Shown here: in pieces, positions 34,734-44,092 of the stretch
How the letters are laid out: the number at the start of each line of letters is the position of its first letter
Position numbering within the stretch: the stretch's first letter is position 1
Program-made: the position numbers and the translations under genes
DNA from: an uncultured Myxococcales bacterium
GTDB lineage: Bacteria > Myxococcota_A > UBA9042
Length of the DNA: 64,000 nt
Reading direction: 5' to 3'
Assembly: GCA_903955385.1 (NCBI GenBank)
Contig: CAJBNH010000149.1
Location: forward strand, 1 to 64,000
The notes under the pieces: generated by a model
Told to the model about the DNA's origin: nothing
The model's input: the letters and a program-made list of their open reading frames with translations, nothing else
The model's database searches: none

Positions 34734-35237
34734 ATGACCGTCCGCGCCACCGTCCTGACCGTCCTGCTGGCCCTTGCCCTGCCCGCCACCTGCTGGGCCG
34801 GCGCCAAGGTCCACGATCCGCCCGGTGGCGATGCCGAGACGCACGCCGACGGCTTCCGGGCGTTCCAGCTCGCGTTCGTCGGGGCCGTCCTCGATGGCGA
34901 CGTCGAACGGGTCGTCAAGCTGACTGCGTTTCCGCTGATGTCGTACGAGATGGCTGGCACCATCGCCAAGGCCGAGAAGCGCAAGGGACCGCTGGAGCCG
35001 GAGGTCACCGAAGCGCAATTCCGCAAGCACTTCAAGCGTCTGTTCAACCGTGAGGTGCGCCGCCGCCTGAGTACCGGCAAGCCGTTGCGGCACGACGAGG
35101 AGGACGATCCGGCGAGCGTCTGGTACTCGATCGGCCACTCGTCGGGAAAGTCGTGGTCGGCGTGGTTCGTGTTCGCCGGCGGCGCGACCGAACCGGCTGA
35201 CTGGAAGCTGGTGCGCACCGACAACGTCAGCGAATAG
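34734..35237 (+). CDS. Secreted protein of unknown function
   Basis: The 167-residue product has a signal peptide (cleavage likely after CWAGA, about residue 23) and a helical N-terminal half with a GFRAFQLAFVGAVLDGDVERVVKL segment resembling SnoaL/NTF2-like or DUF4878-type folds in which a short helix-rich domain precedes a beta sheet (inference). The C-terminal part is beta-rich (VWYSIGHSSGKSWSAWFVF). No catalytic motif is recognised. ATG 34734 has GGAG seven bases upstream. It is divergent from hrpB and precedes hemA by 141 bases. Confidence 0.6.
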   Translation: MTVRATVLTVLLALALPATCWAGAKVHDPPGGDAETHADGFRAFQLAFVGAVLDGDVERVVKLTAFPLMSYEMAGTIAKAEKRKGPLEPEVTEAQFRKHFKRLFNREVRRRLSTGKPLRHDEEDDPASVWYSIGHSSGKSWSAWFVFAGGATEPADWKLVRTDNVSE

Positions 35238-35378
35238 CGGACCCAAACGACCCACTCTGTCATACGACTGTCACAGCCCCCCATTTGCCCCTTGAGTCCG
35301 CGCGCCCGGTCCTTACCATGCGCCCATCCCGGCATCGGACGGTCTCGAGCCGTGCGGGCTTGGTTTCAGGGGATCTGC

Positions 35379-36593
35379 ATGGACTACGAGAACTTCTTCC
35401 GCGACCGGATCAGCGACCTGACCCGCGACGGCCGCTACCGCGTGTTCGCCAACCTCGAACGCCACGCGGGACGCTTTCCGCACGCGACGTTGCGCCGCGA
35501 CGGCCACGAGTCTGAGATCGTGGTCTGGTGCTCGAACGACTATCTCGGCATGGGCCAGCACCCCGTGGTGCTCGAAGCCATGCACCGCGCCATCGACGAG
35601 TGCGGCGCAGGCGCGGGCGGCACGCGAAACATCAGTGGAACCAACCACTACCACGTGCAGCTCGAGCAAGAGCTGGCCGACCTGCACGGCAAGCCGGCCG
35701 CCCTGCTCTTTACGGCTGGCTACACTGCGAACATGACGGCGCTGTCGACACTGGCGGCGCGGATCCCCGGTTGCGTCGTCTACTCGGACAGCGAGAACCA
35801 CAACTCGATGATCGAGGGGATGCGCCACTCGCGAAGTGCCCGCGTCGTCTTCAAGCACAATGATCCCGCAGATTTGGAGCGGCACCTGGCGCGCACTGAT
35901 CCGCACCTGCCCAAGCTGGTGGCCTTCGAGTCGGTCTATTCGATGGACGGCGACATCGCGCCGATTGCGGATCTGGTTGACGTGGCCAAGAAATACAACG
36001 CCTTGACGTACATCGACGAGGTGCACGCCGTCGGCATGTACGGTGCGCGCGGTGGCGGCGTATCGGAACGCGACGGGCAGTCTGCGCGGCTGGACGTGAT
36101 CCAGGGCACGCTTGCCAAGGCCATCGGCGTGATCGGCGGCTACATCGCGGGCTCGACGGCCCTGTGCGACTTCGTGCGCTCTTACGGCGCGGGCTTCATC
36201 TTCTCGTCGTCCATGCCGCCTGCGGCCGCGGCGGGCGCGCTGGCCAGCATCCGCTACCTCAAGCAACACCCGGAGCTGCGAGACCAGCATCAAGAGCGCG
36301 CCCAAGCCCTGCGCAACAAGCTGGCCGCGGCGGGAATTCCGTTTCTGGATGCCGCCAGCCACATCGTCCCCGTCATGGTCGGGGATGCGAAGCTTTGCAA
36401 GCTTGCCAGCGATCTGCTGTTGGATCGGGGACACTACGTTCAGCCGATCAACTACCCAACAGTTCCGGTCGGCACCGAGCGGCTGCGCTTCACGCCCAGC
36501 CCGCTGCACGATGACGCGATGCAAAGCGATCTGGTCGAGTCGCTGGTCGAAGTCTGGGACGAGCTGGGTCTGCGGTTGCAGGAAGCAGCCTGA
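35379..36593 (+). CDS. hemA: 5-aminolevulinate synthase
   Basis: The 404-residue product is a full-length ALAS of the alpha-oxoamine synthase family, which condenses glycine and succinyl-CoA to 5-aminolevulinate (C4 pathway of heme synthesis). Features include [12 protein letters not shown] near residues 76-87, [19 protein letters not shown] and the PLP lysine Lys247 in GTLAKAIGV, with ISGT...HNSMI typical of ALAS. The C4 route is usual in Alphaproteobacteria and known in Myxococcus. ATG 35379 has AGGGGA six bases upstream. It precedes the cytochrome lipoprotein gene by 46 bases. Confidence 0.9.
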   Translation: MDYENFFRDRISDLTRDGRYRVFANLERHAGRFPHATLRRDGHESEIVVWCSNDYLGMGQHPVVLEAMHRAIDECGAGAGGTRNISGTNHYHVQLEQELADLHGKPAALLFTAGYTANMTALSTLAARIPGCVVYSDSENHNSMIEGMRHSRSARVVFKHNDPADLERHLARTDPHLPKLVAFESVYSMDGDIAPIADLVDVAKKYNALTYIDEVHAVGMYGARGGGVSERDGQSARLDVIQGTLAKAIGVIGGYIAGSTALCDFVRSYGAGFIFSSSMPPAAAAGALASIRYLKQHPELRDQHQERAQALRNKLAAAGIPFLDAASHIVPVMVGDAKLCKLASDLLLDRGHYVQPINYPTVPVGTERLRFTPSPLHDDAMQSDLVESLVEVWDELGLRLQEAA

Positions 36594-36639
36594 AGCGAGC
36601 GAGCCCCACCTCCCCTGTAGCCCCATGTAAGGAGATCCC

Positions 36640-37131
36640 TTGAAGATCGTCACCCTGCTGGCCTTGATGGCCACCACCCTTGCCGCGTGCGAGTCCTCGA
36701 CCGGGACCTTGTCCCCCGTCACCCTCGCTGACACCGATCAGACGGTCGGCGACTCGACCGTTGGCGATACCGCGGGCGACACCACCACGGACATCGCGGG
36801 CACCGACACCACGATCGAGACCGACGCGACCAATCCTGGAACGGATGCCACCGTCGAGACCGACACCACCGACACGACGCAAGAGCCCGTCTGCGGCTCG
36901 TGCCACACGATCCCGCCCTCCAATGGCCACCACCCGACGGTCTTCAAGAAGCACAAGTACTTGAAGTGCACCGCCTGCCACTTTGGTCTGGTCGACGCGA
37001 ACGGAACGAAGAATTTGGCGCCGGACAAGCACCAGGACGGCACCAAGGACGTCAGCCTGGAGAAGGGCGGCACCTGGAACCCGGCTGCCCAAAGCTGCGA
37101 CCCCGCCTGCCATGGCAAAGAGTACTGGTGA
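36640..37131 (+). CDS. Multiheme c-type cytochrome lipoprotein
   Basis: The 163-residue product starts with TTG 36640 behind a strong AAGGAG, has a signal peptide and lipobox (LAAC, Cys17), then an acidic Thr/Asp-rich stalk (about 20-82) and a C-terminal domain with three heme-type motifs: CGSCH (85-89), CTACH (110-114) and the unusual CDPACH (153-158), a Cys-x3-Cys-His. His residues (HH at 97-98, His105, His131) could be distal ligands. It is probably a surface or periplasmic electron carrier. Layout is like the Cys-rich lipoproteins, with heme modules replacing the repeats. ccmE, for heme attachment, is encoded 12 kb upstream. Confidence 0.8.
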   Translation: MKIVTLLALMATTLAACESSTGTLSPVTLADTDQTVGDSTVGDTAGDTTTDIAGTDTTIETDATNPGTDATVETDTTDTTQEPVCGSCHTIPPSNGHHPTVFKKHKYLKCTACHFGLVDANGTKNLAPDKHQDGTKDVSLEKGGTWNPAAQSCDPACHGKEYW

Positions 37132-37137
37132 GCCTGA

Positions 37138-38838
37138 TCAGGCCCTAGCGATGACCCGTAGCTCGCGCCGCAGCACCTTCCCCAGCGGATTCTTCGGCAG
37201 GGCGTCCACCAGTGTCACCACGCGCGGCACCTTGTAAGCCGCCAGCACCTCGCGGCAATGCGCGCGCAGCTCGTCCTGCGACGTCCCAGCGCCCTCCCTG
37301 ACCACTACGAAGGCTCGCACCGCCTCGCCCGTTGCAGCGTCCGGCACGCCGATCACGGCCACTTCCGCGACGGCCGCGTGGGTGGCCAGACAGGCCTCGA
37401 CCTCGACCGGGTACACGTTGAAGCCACTGACGAGGATCATGTCCTTCTTGCGGTCGACGATGCGCAGGTAGCCGACCTCGTCCAACGTCCCGATGTCCCC
37501 CGTGTGCAACCAGCCGTCCGCCAAGGTCGCCGCGGTGTCGTCCGGGCGCTGCCAGTAGCCGCGCATCACTTGGGGGCCGCGGATCAGGACCTCTCCCGGC
37601 GCTCCCATCGCCGCGTCCTGCCCGCCGTCGTCGACGATGCGCACGTCGGTCGAGGGCAGCGGCAGTCCGACGCCACCCGCGCGATCCAGCGTCCGAACGA
37701 CGCGATCCCCGTTGCGCACCGCGGGGTTGTAGGTCACCAGCGGACTCGCCTCGCTGAGACCGAAACCCTCGATGACCAGCGCGCCCGTGGCACGCTCGAA
37801 GGCCTCACGCGTCGCGTCCGGCACCGCCGTCCCGCCTGCGTAGACAGCACGCAGCGTCTTGGGCGGGTGGTCGGTGAACCACTTCTCGCCCAGAAGGCCG
37901 TTCAGCAGCGTCGTCACAGCAATCGCGAAGGTGGGCGGGTACTTTTCGATGGCGGCGCGAAGGTTGCGGACCGGGCGAGGCAGCGGCACCAGCACGCCGT
38001 GATAGCCCATGTGCAGCGGCAGTAGCATCCCGAGGGTGAACGCGAAGACGTGGTACAGCGGCAACACGACCAGCTCCGTCTCGTGACCGGGAGTCAAGCA
38101 CGGAGCGACGATCTCTTTGACTTGTGCAAGGTTGGCCAGCAAATTGCGATGTGTTAGTTCAGCTCCCTTGGCCGTGCCGGTCGTCCCGCCGGTGTACTGC
38201 AGCAGCGCGACGGCGTCGGAGCTTACCTGCGGCAGCGGAACAGCCGAGCGCGCGCCCTGCGCCAACACTTCGACAAAGGGCAGGCCTTTCGTCTGGACTC
38301 TGGGCGGTGTCAGCGCCAGCTTGGCCTGAACAACCCACCGCTGCAGCAGAGGGAACAGGTCGGCCACCGACGCGGCGACCACCATGCGCACCGCCGTTCC
38401 TTGTGCGGCAGCAGCCAAGCGGTCGGCCAGCTGCTGCACGACGACGGCGACCGTTGCGCCAGAGTCCTCGATTTGCAAGCGCATTTCCCGCTCTGTATAC
38501 AGCGGGTTCACGTTCACGATGATGGCGCCCGCCCGCAGCGTCCCGATCGCAGCAATCGGATACGCGAGGATGTTCGGCATCACCAAAGCCACACGGTCGC
38601 CCGGCCGCACGCCCTGAACGACCAGCCAGCGCGCAAACGACGTGGCATGAAGGTCGAGATCCGCGAACGACAAAGCCCCCGAAAAGCCGTTGGGCAGCAC
38701 GGTGGTAAAGGCCGTCGCGTGGCCGTGGGTCAGCGCCGAATGGGTGGCCAGGTCCGCCACGTTGTCGACGGCGACAGGCTCGACGTCGTGGCGAATGCCT
38801 GCGGGGTGGTGGGCCAGCCAGGGTCGGGAGATGGGCAT
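37138..38838 (-). CDS. fadD: Long-chain acyl-CoA synthetase
   Basis: The 566-residue product is an AMP-forming acyl-CoA synthetase. It has the P-loop-like YTGGTTGTAKGAELTH, the A4/A5 EGFGLSEASP segment, DGWLHTGDIGTLDE, RKKDMILVSGFNVYP and the C-terminal lysine in NPLGKVLRRELR. FadD activates fatty acids at the inner membrane for beta-oxidation or lipid synthesis. Length is typical. ATG 38838 follows GAGG. It converges on the cytochrome gene with a 6-base gap. Confidence 0.9.
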   Translation of the reverse strand: MPISRPWLAHHPAGIRHDVEPVAVDNVADLATHSALTHGHATAFTTVLPNGFSGALSFADLDLHATSFARWLVVQGVRPGDRVALVMPNILAYPIAAIGTLRAGAIIVNVNPLYTEREMRLQIEDSGATVAVVVQQLADRLAAAAQGTAVRMVVAASVADLFPLLQRWVVQAKLALTPPRVQTKGLPFVEVLAQGARSAVPLPQVSSDAVALLQYTGGTTGTAKGAELTHRNLLANLAQVKEIVAPCLTPGHETELVVLPLYHVFAFTLGMLLPLHMGYHGVLVPLPRPVRNLRAAIEKYPPTFAIAVTTLLNGLLGEKWFTDHPPKTLRAVYAGGTAVPDATREAFERATGALVIEGFGLSEASPLVTYNPAVRNGDRVVRTLDRAGGVGLPLPSTDVRIVDDGGQDAAMGAPGEVLIRGPQVMRGYWQRPDDTAATLADGWLHTGDIGTLDEVGYLRIVDRKKDMILVSGFNVYPVEVEACLATHAAVAEVAVIGVPDAATGEAVRAFVVVREGAGTSQDELRAHCREVLAAYKVPRVVTLVDALPKNPLGKVLRRELRVIARA

Positions 38839-39064
38839 GGGGACCTCGGGGGGGGGCGAGTGTTCTTCAACCTACGCACGCAACGTCATGAAGAGGTCAT
38901 GGACGGCGAGTTTGCGCGACGTAGGGCACTCCTTCGTCCATAGGTGGACAGCACGCGCTTTGCCGGGTATTGCCTGTCGCGTGGCAGTCGCATTCGCCCG
39001 TTTGCGTGGACGCTGCAGCGGTGGAATAGGTGATATTCTAGATGATGCTTCATAGAGGAAGACA

Positions 39065-39817
39065 ATGAAACGTCTATTCAAAGTCGTCGGCATCATCTTG
39101 GCTGTTCTCGTGCTGGCCACGGCAGGCTTGGTGGCCTCGGTGCTGATCGGCCGCCCCGCGATTCCCGACGGCTTGCGACTGGAGGGCGTGCAGGTCGTGC
39201 AGGACGGCTACGTCGCGGCGTATCTCGTCGATCTGGCCACAGGTGGTGTTGCGCTGATCGACGCGGGCAGCTCGGCCGACGCAGGGCCCATCCTGGCGGC
39301 GCTGCGGGCGCGCGGACTGACCGTGAGCGACGTCCATGCGGTGTTGCTGACGCACGGTGACCTGGACCACATCGCCGGCGCCCTGCAGTTCTCCCAAGCG
39401 CCGGTGATGGCGCTGGCCGGCGACACGGACTTGGTCGAGGGTCGTGCCTTGCGCGGCCCCATCGGCACCCCCAAACCCACGGGCATCCGCATCGGCCGCA
39501 CGCTGAAGGACGGCGAGGTCGTCACAGTGGGTGGCACATCGTTCGAGATCTTCGCGATTCCGGGTCACTCGCGGGGCAGCGCGGCCATCCTCGCACGCGG
39601 CACCCTGTTCCTGGGCGACAGTGCCGAGACGGACACCGACGGACGGCTGCACGGTTGTTCGTGGCTGTTCTGCAGCGCCCCTGACCAGAACCGGCAGTCT
39701 CTAGCCGCGCTGGCAAACCGGCTGGCTGCGCGCAACGGCGATGTCCGCAACCTGGCCTGCTCGCACTCTGGCGTGCTGGTCCGCGGGATAACGCCGCTGA
39801 CTGAGTTGGTGCGCTGA
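39065..39817 (+). CDS. Membrane-anchored MBL-fold hydrolase
   Basis: The 250-residue product has an N-terminal membrane helix (about 6-28) and a metallo-beta-lactamase fold with HGDLDH at 97-102, GHSRGS near 170 and a late His in CSHSGVL. Many glyoxalase-II-like and quorum-quenching lactonases share this layout; the substrate is unknown. ATG 39065 has GAGGAAG five to eight bases upstream. The 226-base gap to divergent fadD includes an AT-rich stretch (39030-39060) that may hold the promoter. Confidence 0.82.
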   Translation: MKRLFKVVGIILAVLVLATAGLVASVLIGRPAIPDGLRLEGVQVVQDGYVAAYLVDLATGGVALIDAGSSADAGPILAALRARGLTVSDVHAVLLTHGDLDHIAGALQFSQAPVMALAGDTDLVEGRALRGPIGTPKPTGIRIGRTLKDGEVVTVGGTSFEIFAIPGHSRGSAAILARGTLFLGDSAETDTDGRLHGCSWLFCSAPDQNRQSLAALANRLAARNGDVRNLACSHSGVLVRGITPLTELVR

Positions 39818-39834
39818 CCGATTCCCGCTGACGG

Positions 39835-40707
39835 CTAGCCAACTTCCGCCGTCCGACCCCCGCGCCGCATGACGCGCGCCAACACGTTCGTCAGCCCGAG
39901 CCAGACCATGCCAACCGCCACCATCGTCGCGCCGGTCGGCAGATCATAGCGGAACGACAGGTAGTACCCCAGTCCGGCCGACAACCCGCCCAGCCCTGCC
40001 GCCAGCGCCACGCTGGTCCGCATCCCCAACCGCAGCGCCAGAACCGCAAGCGCCGGCAGCAGCGTCAGGCCGAACGCCGGCAGCGCCCCCAACACCCGCG
40101 TCGCCGCCGAGATCATCAGCGCAAACGTGGCGTACAGCAGCACCTCATGCCGATAGACATGGAAGCCGGCCGCGGCGGCCGACACCGGGTCGAACGACAC
40201 GTACAGGAACCGCCGGTACCACAGACCGTGCACGGCAGCGACAACCCCGAGGACCGCAACCGTCGTCCACATCTGCGAGCGCTCTACCAACACCGCGTTG
40301 CCAAACAGGATCCCTTGAACGTCGTGGATGTCCGTCCGCACCAGCGACCCCAACAGCAACACCGCCGCGCCGCCGGCCACCCACGCCACGCCGGTCGCCC
40401 GCTCGCCGCCGCCTTGGGGACGCGCGAAGTAGAACGCACTGGCTACCGCCAGCACCAGCGCAAGGACCGAGGGCTCGCACAGGGCGTGCATCACACTTTC
40501 GCCGTCTCCCAGCAGGAACTCCTCGATCAGAAAGGCGATCACCACCCCCACCGCGGCGACCTGCGAGACCGCCAACGGCACGTAGACGACGCGTTTCAGC
40601 GCGACCCACACGCCCAGACCGCCCAACCCGATGCCTGCGGCGACGGAGGCGACCATGGCCTCGAGCCAGAATGCCCAGTTGTCCAGAAAGCTTGGCTCAG
40701 GCGGCAC
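39835..40707 (-). CDS. Metal ABC transporter permease (ABC-3 family)
   Basis: The 290-residue product is a hydrophobic permease of the ABC-3/ZnuB-MntB family, with about eight predicted membrane helices and the late LPAFGLTLLPALAVLALRLG region. It would be the channel for Zn, Mn or Fe uptake. The GTG start at 40707 overlaps the end of the ATPase gene by 11 bases, consistent with translational coupling. It is the last gene of the five-gene leftward metal operon. Confidence 0.87.
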   Translation of the reverse strand: MPPEPSFLDNWAFWLEAMVASVAAGIGLGGLGVWVALKRVVYVPLAVSQVAAVGVVIAFLIEEFLLGDGESVMHALCEPSVLALVLAVASAFYFARPQGGGERATGVAWVAGGAAVLLLGSLVRTDIHDVQGILFGNAVLVERSQMWTTVAVLGVVAAVHGLWYRRFLYVSFDPVSAAAAGFHVYRHEVLLYATFALMISAATRVLGALPAFGLTLLPALAVLALRLGMRTSVALAAGLGGLSAGLGYYLSFRYDLPTGATMVAVGMVWLGLTNVLARVMRRGGRTAEVG

Positions 40708-41479
40708 GGGTCCCCCCCTTCACATGCACGTGCACGCAGTCGTCGCCGTACTCGATCGACATCGGTCGGCCGTACACCTCTGACAGCCGGGCCTCGTCGA
40801 ACACCTCGGCCACCGGGCCGGCCGTGATGCGGCCGCGCTGCCGATCGACCAGACAGACATGGGTCGCGTGGTGCACCGCGGGTCCGATGTCGTGGCCCAC
40901 CATCAGGATCGTCAGGCCTTCGCGGTGCAGTTGGGCGATCAACTCGACAAGCTCGCCCTCTCCGGTCAGGTCGACGTTGTCGGTCGGCTCGTCCAGGGCC
41001 AGCACCTCAGCCTCTGCCGCCAGCGCCCGCGCCACCAGCGCGCGCTGCTGCTGACCGCCAGAGAGACTGTCGAACGGATGTTCAGCGAATTCACGGGCTC
41101 CCGTGCGGTCGAGGGCCCGAAGTACCGCGTCCCGATCGGCGTTGCCCGGCCCGCGCCCCAGCTGCCACAGTGGCGTTCGCCCCAGCATCACCACGTCGGC
41201 GGCCGTCAGCGGCAGGCCTCGCTGCAGGTTGTGGCGCTGCGGCACGTACCCGACACGCAAGTTGGCGGGCGACCGGACCACTTGACCTGAAACCGGCTTC
41301 AGCGCACCGATCAGGGTGCGGACCAGCGTGGTCTTGCCACCGCCATTGGGACCGATGATCGCCCAGAATTCCCCCGTGCAGACGGTCAGATCGAAGGGCT
41401 GGACCAGGGCGCTCTGATAACCGATGACCGCCTGACGGGCGTGAACGAGTGGGCGAGAGACCGTTGGGGCGGACGTCAT
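40697..41479 (-). CDS. Metal ABC transporter ATP-binding protein
   Basis: The 260-residue product has Walker A GPNGGGKTT (43-51), Q-loop VPQRHN, signature LSGGQQQR and Walker B VLALDEPTDNVD, as in ZnuC/MntA-type ATPases. The C-terminal end is His-containing (DDCVHVHVKGG), as often seen in metal ATPases. ATG 41479 has GGAGG seven bases upstream. It lies 27 bases after the binding-protein gene. Confidence 0.92.
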   Translation of the reverse strand: MTSAPTVSRPLVHARQAVIGYQSALVQPFDLTVCTGEFWAIIGPNGGGKTTLVRTLIGALKPVSGQVVRSPANLRVGYVPQRHNLQRGLPLTAADVVMLGRTPLWQLGRGPGNADRDAVLRALDRTGAREFAEHPFDSLSGGQQQRALVARALAAEAEVLALDEPTDNVDLTGEGELVELIAQLHREGLTILMVGHDIGPAVHHATHVCLVDRQRGRITAGPVAEVFDEARLSEVYGRPMSIEYGDDCVHVHVKGGTRAA

Positions 41480-41506
41480 GGTCTGGCCTCCGTGGCCGCT
41501 GGGAAG

Positions 41507-42427
41507 CTAAGGGGCCGTGACGAGATCGACCATCTTGTCGAACTTCTTCCAGATCGTCTCTGTCCCCGGCAGTGCACCGACCATCGAAGGCAGCACCAGC
41601 AGCTTGGCACTGCTGCGTTGAGCGAACAACTTCGACAGACTCTGGGGCTGGTAGACCTCTTGCCACACCTGCTTGACGCCCAATGGCGCCACCTGAGCCA
41701 GCAGCTTGGCCACGTGCGCGGGCGACGGCGGGATACCGGGCTTGGGCTCCAAGGCACCCACGCTGCGGATCCCGGCCCAGTCCAGAAAGTACACCCAGCT
41801 CTTGTGGTATTCGACAATCGCCATGCCCTTCAGCGGCGCCAGTCGCTGCCGCCAGACGGCGGTCCTGGCCCGGTACTGGGCGTCGAAGCGCAGCCAACCG
41901 GCGTCGTAGGTGGCCTTGCCCGCCGGGTCCAGCTCGACCAGGCGGGCATACAGCGCCTTGGCGACCCGGTGCAGCTCTGCAGGCGAGGTGTAGTAGTGCG
42001 GGTTGCCGCCGCCGTGCACGTCGCCCATCGCGCGGTCGGCCTGCGCCACGACGTCGCGCAGCTGCGCGACTTGCGAAGCGTCGAAGTAACCGCGACTTCC
42101 CTGTTGGATCGAAGGGTTGCGTGCTTGCGTCAGCACCACCGGCAGCCAGCCGGCCTCGAGCCCCAGCCCGGCCACCACCAGCAGCTGCGCGTTGTGGGCC
42201 GACAGAATCATCGACGGTCGCGCGTCGGCGAAGTGCGGGTCCTGGCTGCCCCTGACCAACGCCTCAACCTGAACGCGGGCGCCGCCGATCTCTTGCACCA
42301 GCGCAGCAAAGTCCGGCAGCGTCGTCACGACTTGCACAGCGGCCAGCACGGGTGACGCCGCCAGCAGTGCGAAGGCCACGACCAGCCAGGACAGGCGACG
42401 GGGATGCACAAGGGTTTGAATGAACAT
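41507..42427 (-). CDS. Zn/Mn-type solute-binding protein
   Basis: The 306-residue product has a signal peptide (cleavage near ALA at residue 30) and the cluster A-I fold of ZnuA/PsaA-type proteins. Likely metal ligands are His65 in QDPHFADARP, His144 in GNPHYYTSP, His208 in EYHKSWVYF, and a late acidic residue. The His-rich loop of ZnuA is absent, though a GDVHGGG segment is present. It binds a divalent metal in the periplasm and delivers it to the permease. ATG 42427 has AAGGAG six bases upstream; an in-frame upstream ATG is Arg-rich and not used. Confidence 0.88.
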   Translation of the reverse strand: MFIQTLVHPRRLSWLVVAFALLAASPVLAAVQVVTTLPDFAALVQEIGGARVQVEALVRGSQDPHFADARPSMILSAHNAQLLVVAGLGLEAGWLPVVLTQARNPSIQQGSRGYFDASQVAQLRDVVAQADRAMGDVHGGGNPHYYTSPAELHRVAKALYARLVELDPAGKATYDAGWLRFDAQYRARTAVWRQRLAPLKGMAIVEYHKSWVYFLDWAGIRSVGALEPKPGIPPSPAHVAKLLAQVAPLGVKQVWQEVYQPQSLSKLFAQRSSAKLLVLPSMVGALPGTETIWKKFDKMVDLVTAP

Positions 42428-42464
42428 TGAAAGCTCCTTGGATTCCGGCCGACGCCGTGGGGAC

Positions 42465-43709
42465 TCAGAACGCGTGGGCACCGTGCTCGCCGGCGCTGAC
42501 TTCCACCTGGACGAAGCTGGCGAAGTAGGGCCGGTCGCCCTCACCCTGCCCCCAATCCGTCTGCAGCCGCAGCTTGGAGAAGTGGGTCGGCAGCCAAGTC
42601 AACGCGACGGAGGTGCGCCGCTGCCAGATCCCCAGCTCCGTTCCCGCCGGGGCAGTTCCCGACACGTGGCCGACCAGATCGCCCCGCAGGCTCGCCATCC
42701 ACCAACGCCCAAGCCAGGCGTTCAGTTCCGCATAGCCGCCATGGTCCCGCACATTGCCGCCCGGCACCTGCGTGTCGCGGGCCAGGTACTCCGCCGCCAG
42801 CGCCAGCGCCCACGCGTCGTCGCCACTGGAGACCGGTCGCCACTTCAGGTACAGGTCCGCACCCCACAAGGCCGCTGTGTCGTCGGGTTTCAGCGGACTC
42901 TGCCCCATCGACGCCGACGTACCGAGGGCCAGCGACCAATCGTCCGACAGCGCGTGGAAGCTGGCCAAACGCCCCACGTAGACCAAGTCCTCCGGACCGT
43001 CCAGCCGCCCGGAAGTGGACGACTCGACGGTGCCAAAGGTCGAGCTGCGCAGTCCGGTCGCCTCGTGCGGGTCGATGACGTCGGCCGTCACCAGCAGATA
43101 GAACGGCAGCGGCAGCAACGCGCTCAGCTCCGCGCCTGCGCCTGAGAAGTGCTCTTGGGCCAGAAAGCGGCTGTGGGCCAGCGAGGGATTGGCAAAGCTC
43201 CACGAGTGCAAGTGGCGTGGATTCTCTCTGCCAAACGGGACGTTGAGGTACCCGGCACGCCCCTGCAGGCCGGCGGGAAGGGCCAGCGTGGTCAACGCTG
43301 CCTCCTCGACCTCCATCTCGGTCAGCTGCACGGCCATGTCGAAGCGAAAGTAGGGATCGACGTTGGCCGAGGCGACAAGCTCCAACCCCTGCATCCGCAA
43401 GCCGTTCTCGTCGATCGCGTGGCCGCCCTGACGCAGGTGGCGCTCCCGACTGAACGCCCCGGCCGCCGAGTCGAGGATCAGGCTGAGGTCTGGATTCATC
43501 TGACGGCTGCCCCCCCCCGCCGCCACAGCGTCCGTTGTCGCGCGGGCGGCTGGTGCAGCGACTTCGGCAGCGGCAGCCGCAGCGGCGGCCTCCAGCTCGG
43601 GATCGACGGCGGTCGTAGCCGATTCGTCCGCGGGGACGGAGGGTTCCGCGGCGGCCGCCGCAGCGAACCCCATGCCCATGACAGCCCAAAGAACAACCTG
43701 ACGCATCAT
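42465..43709 (-). CDS. Outer-membrane beta-barrel protein of metal operon
   Basis: The 414-residue product has a signal peptide (cleavage near AAA at residue 20), an Ala/Glu-rich segment (about 22-65) and an amphipathic beta-strand barrel ending in FVQVEV, with alternating aromatic and polar residues typical of porins. It has no TonB-box plug domain, so it is not a TonB receptor. Its position between the ribbon-helix-helix regulator (ATGA overlap) and the metal-binding protein suggests an outer-membrane route for the same metal (inference). The 16-stranded count is not reliable by eye. Confidence 0.7.
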   Translation of the reverse strand: MMRQVVLWAVMGMGFAAAAAAEPSVPADESATTAVDPELEAAAAAAAAEVAAPAARATTDAVAAGGGSRQMNPDLSLILDSAAGAFSRERHLRQGGHAIDENGLRMQGLELVASANVDPYFRFDMAVQLTEMEVEEAALTTLALPAGLQGRAGYLNVPFGRENPRHLHSWSFANPSLAHSRFLAQEHFSGAGAELSALLPLPFYLLVTADVIDPHEATGLRSSTFGTVESSTSGRLDGPEDLVYVGRLASFHALSDDWSLALGTSASMGQSPLKPDDTAALWGADLYLKWRPVSSGDDAWALALAAEYLARDTQVPGGNVRDHGGYAELNAWLGRWWMASLRGDLVGHVSGTAPAGTELGIWQRRTSVALTWLPTHFSKLRLQTDWGQGEGDRPYFASFVQVEVSAGEHGAHAF

Positions 43710-44056
43710 GTCCGCACCCTCCCGCCGACGTTGTCGTCGTGCGCATGTTCATCGTGCTCGTGGTCGCACACCGGGTGGCGCGCGCTGCAGTCACCGCACT
43801 CGCGCAGGGGATGGTGCTTGACGAACGCTTCCCAGTGTCCGCGCTGCTCCAGCGTCAGCACGCCGGTGCCCTGGCAAAGCGGGCAAGCGCTGTCCAAGGC
43901 AGCCAACAACGCGGTGCGGATGAACAGCGAGCGATTGGGCACGGCGCGCAAGGCCTCTGCCAGCGCCGGATCCGCCTTGAAGGTGAAGAGCGTCATGCCG
44001 GCGGCCGAGTGGCCGTCGCCGCCGTCGTGTGGGTGATCTCGGTCTGTGTCGCTCAT
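43706..44056 (-). CDS. Metal-binding ribbon-helix-helix-like regulator
   Basis: The 116-residue product has a short His/Asp-rich N-terminus, an RHH-like segment (about 21-55: TLFTFKADPALAEALRAVPNR...FIRTALLAAL) and a C-terminal metal-binding part with CPLC (58-61), ECGDC (87-90), Cys97 and a His-rich tail (DHEHDEHAHDD). This fits a metal-responsive repressor, although I do not match it to a named family such as NikR or Fur. It is the first gene of the metal operon, with a promoter and GGT(C/A)ATAC repeat just upstream, and its stop overlaps the barrel-protein start. A zinc-chaperone role is an alternative. Confidence 0.6.
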   Translation of the reverse strand: MSDTDRDHPHDGGDGHSAAGMTLFTFKADPALAEALRAVPNRSLFIRTALLAALDSACPLCQGTGVLTLEQRGHWEAFVKHHPLRECGDCSARHPVCDHEHDEHAHDDNVGGRVRT

Positions 44057-44071
44057 GCTGCCTCGTCGCTG

Positions 44072-44089
44072 GTATTACCCAGTATGACC
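44072..44089 (-). promoter_or_regulatory. Direct-repeat operator candidate of metal operon
   Basis: On the minus strand GGTCATAC and GGTAATAC lie in direct repeat with a 10-base period, about 16 to 33 bases upstream of the regulator start and just at the expected transcription start of the promoter at 44093-44122. Two-site direct repeats suit ribbon-helix-helix proteins. Confidence 0.5.
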
Positions 44090-44092
44090 GGC

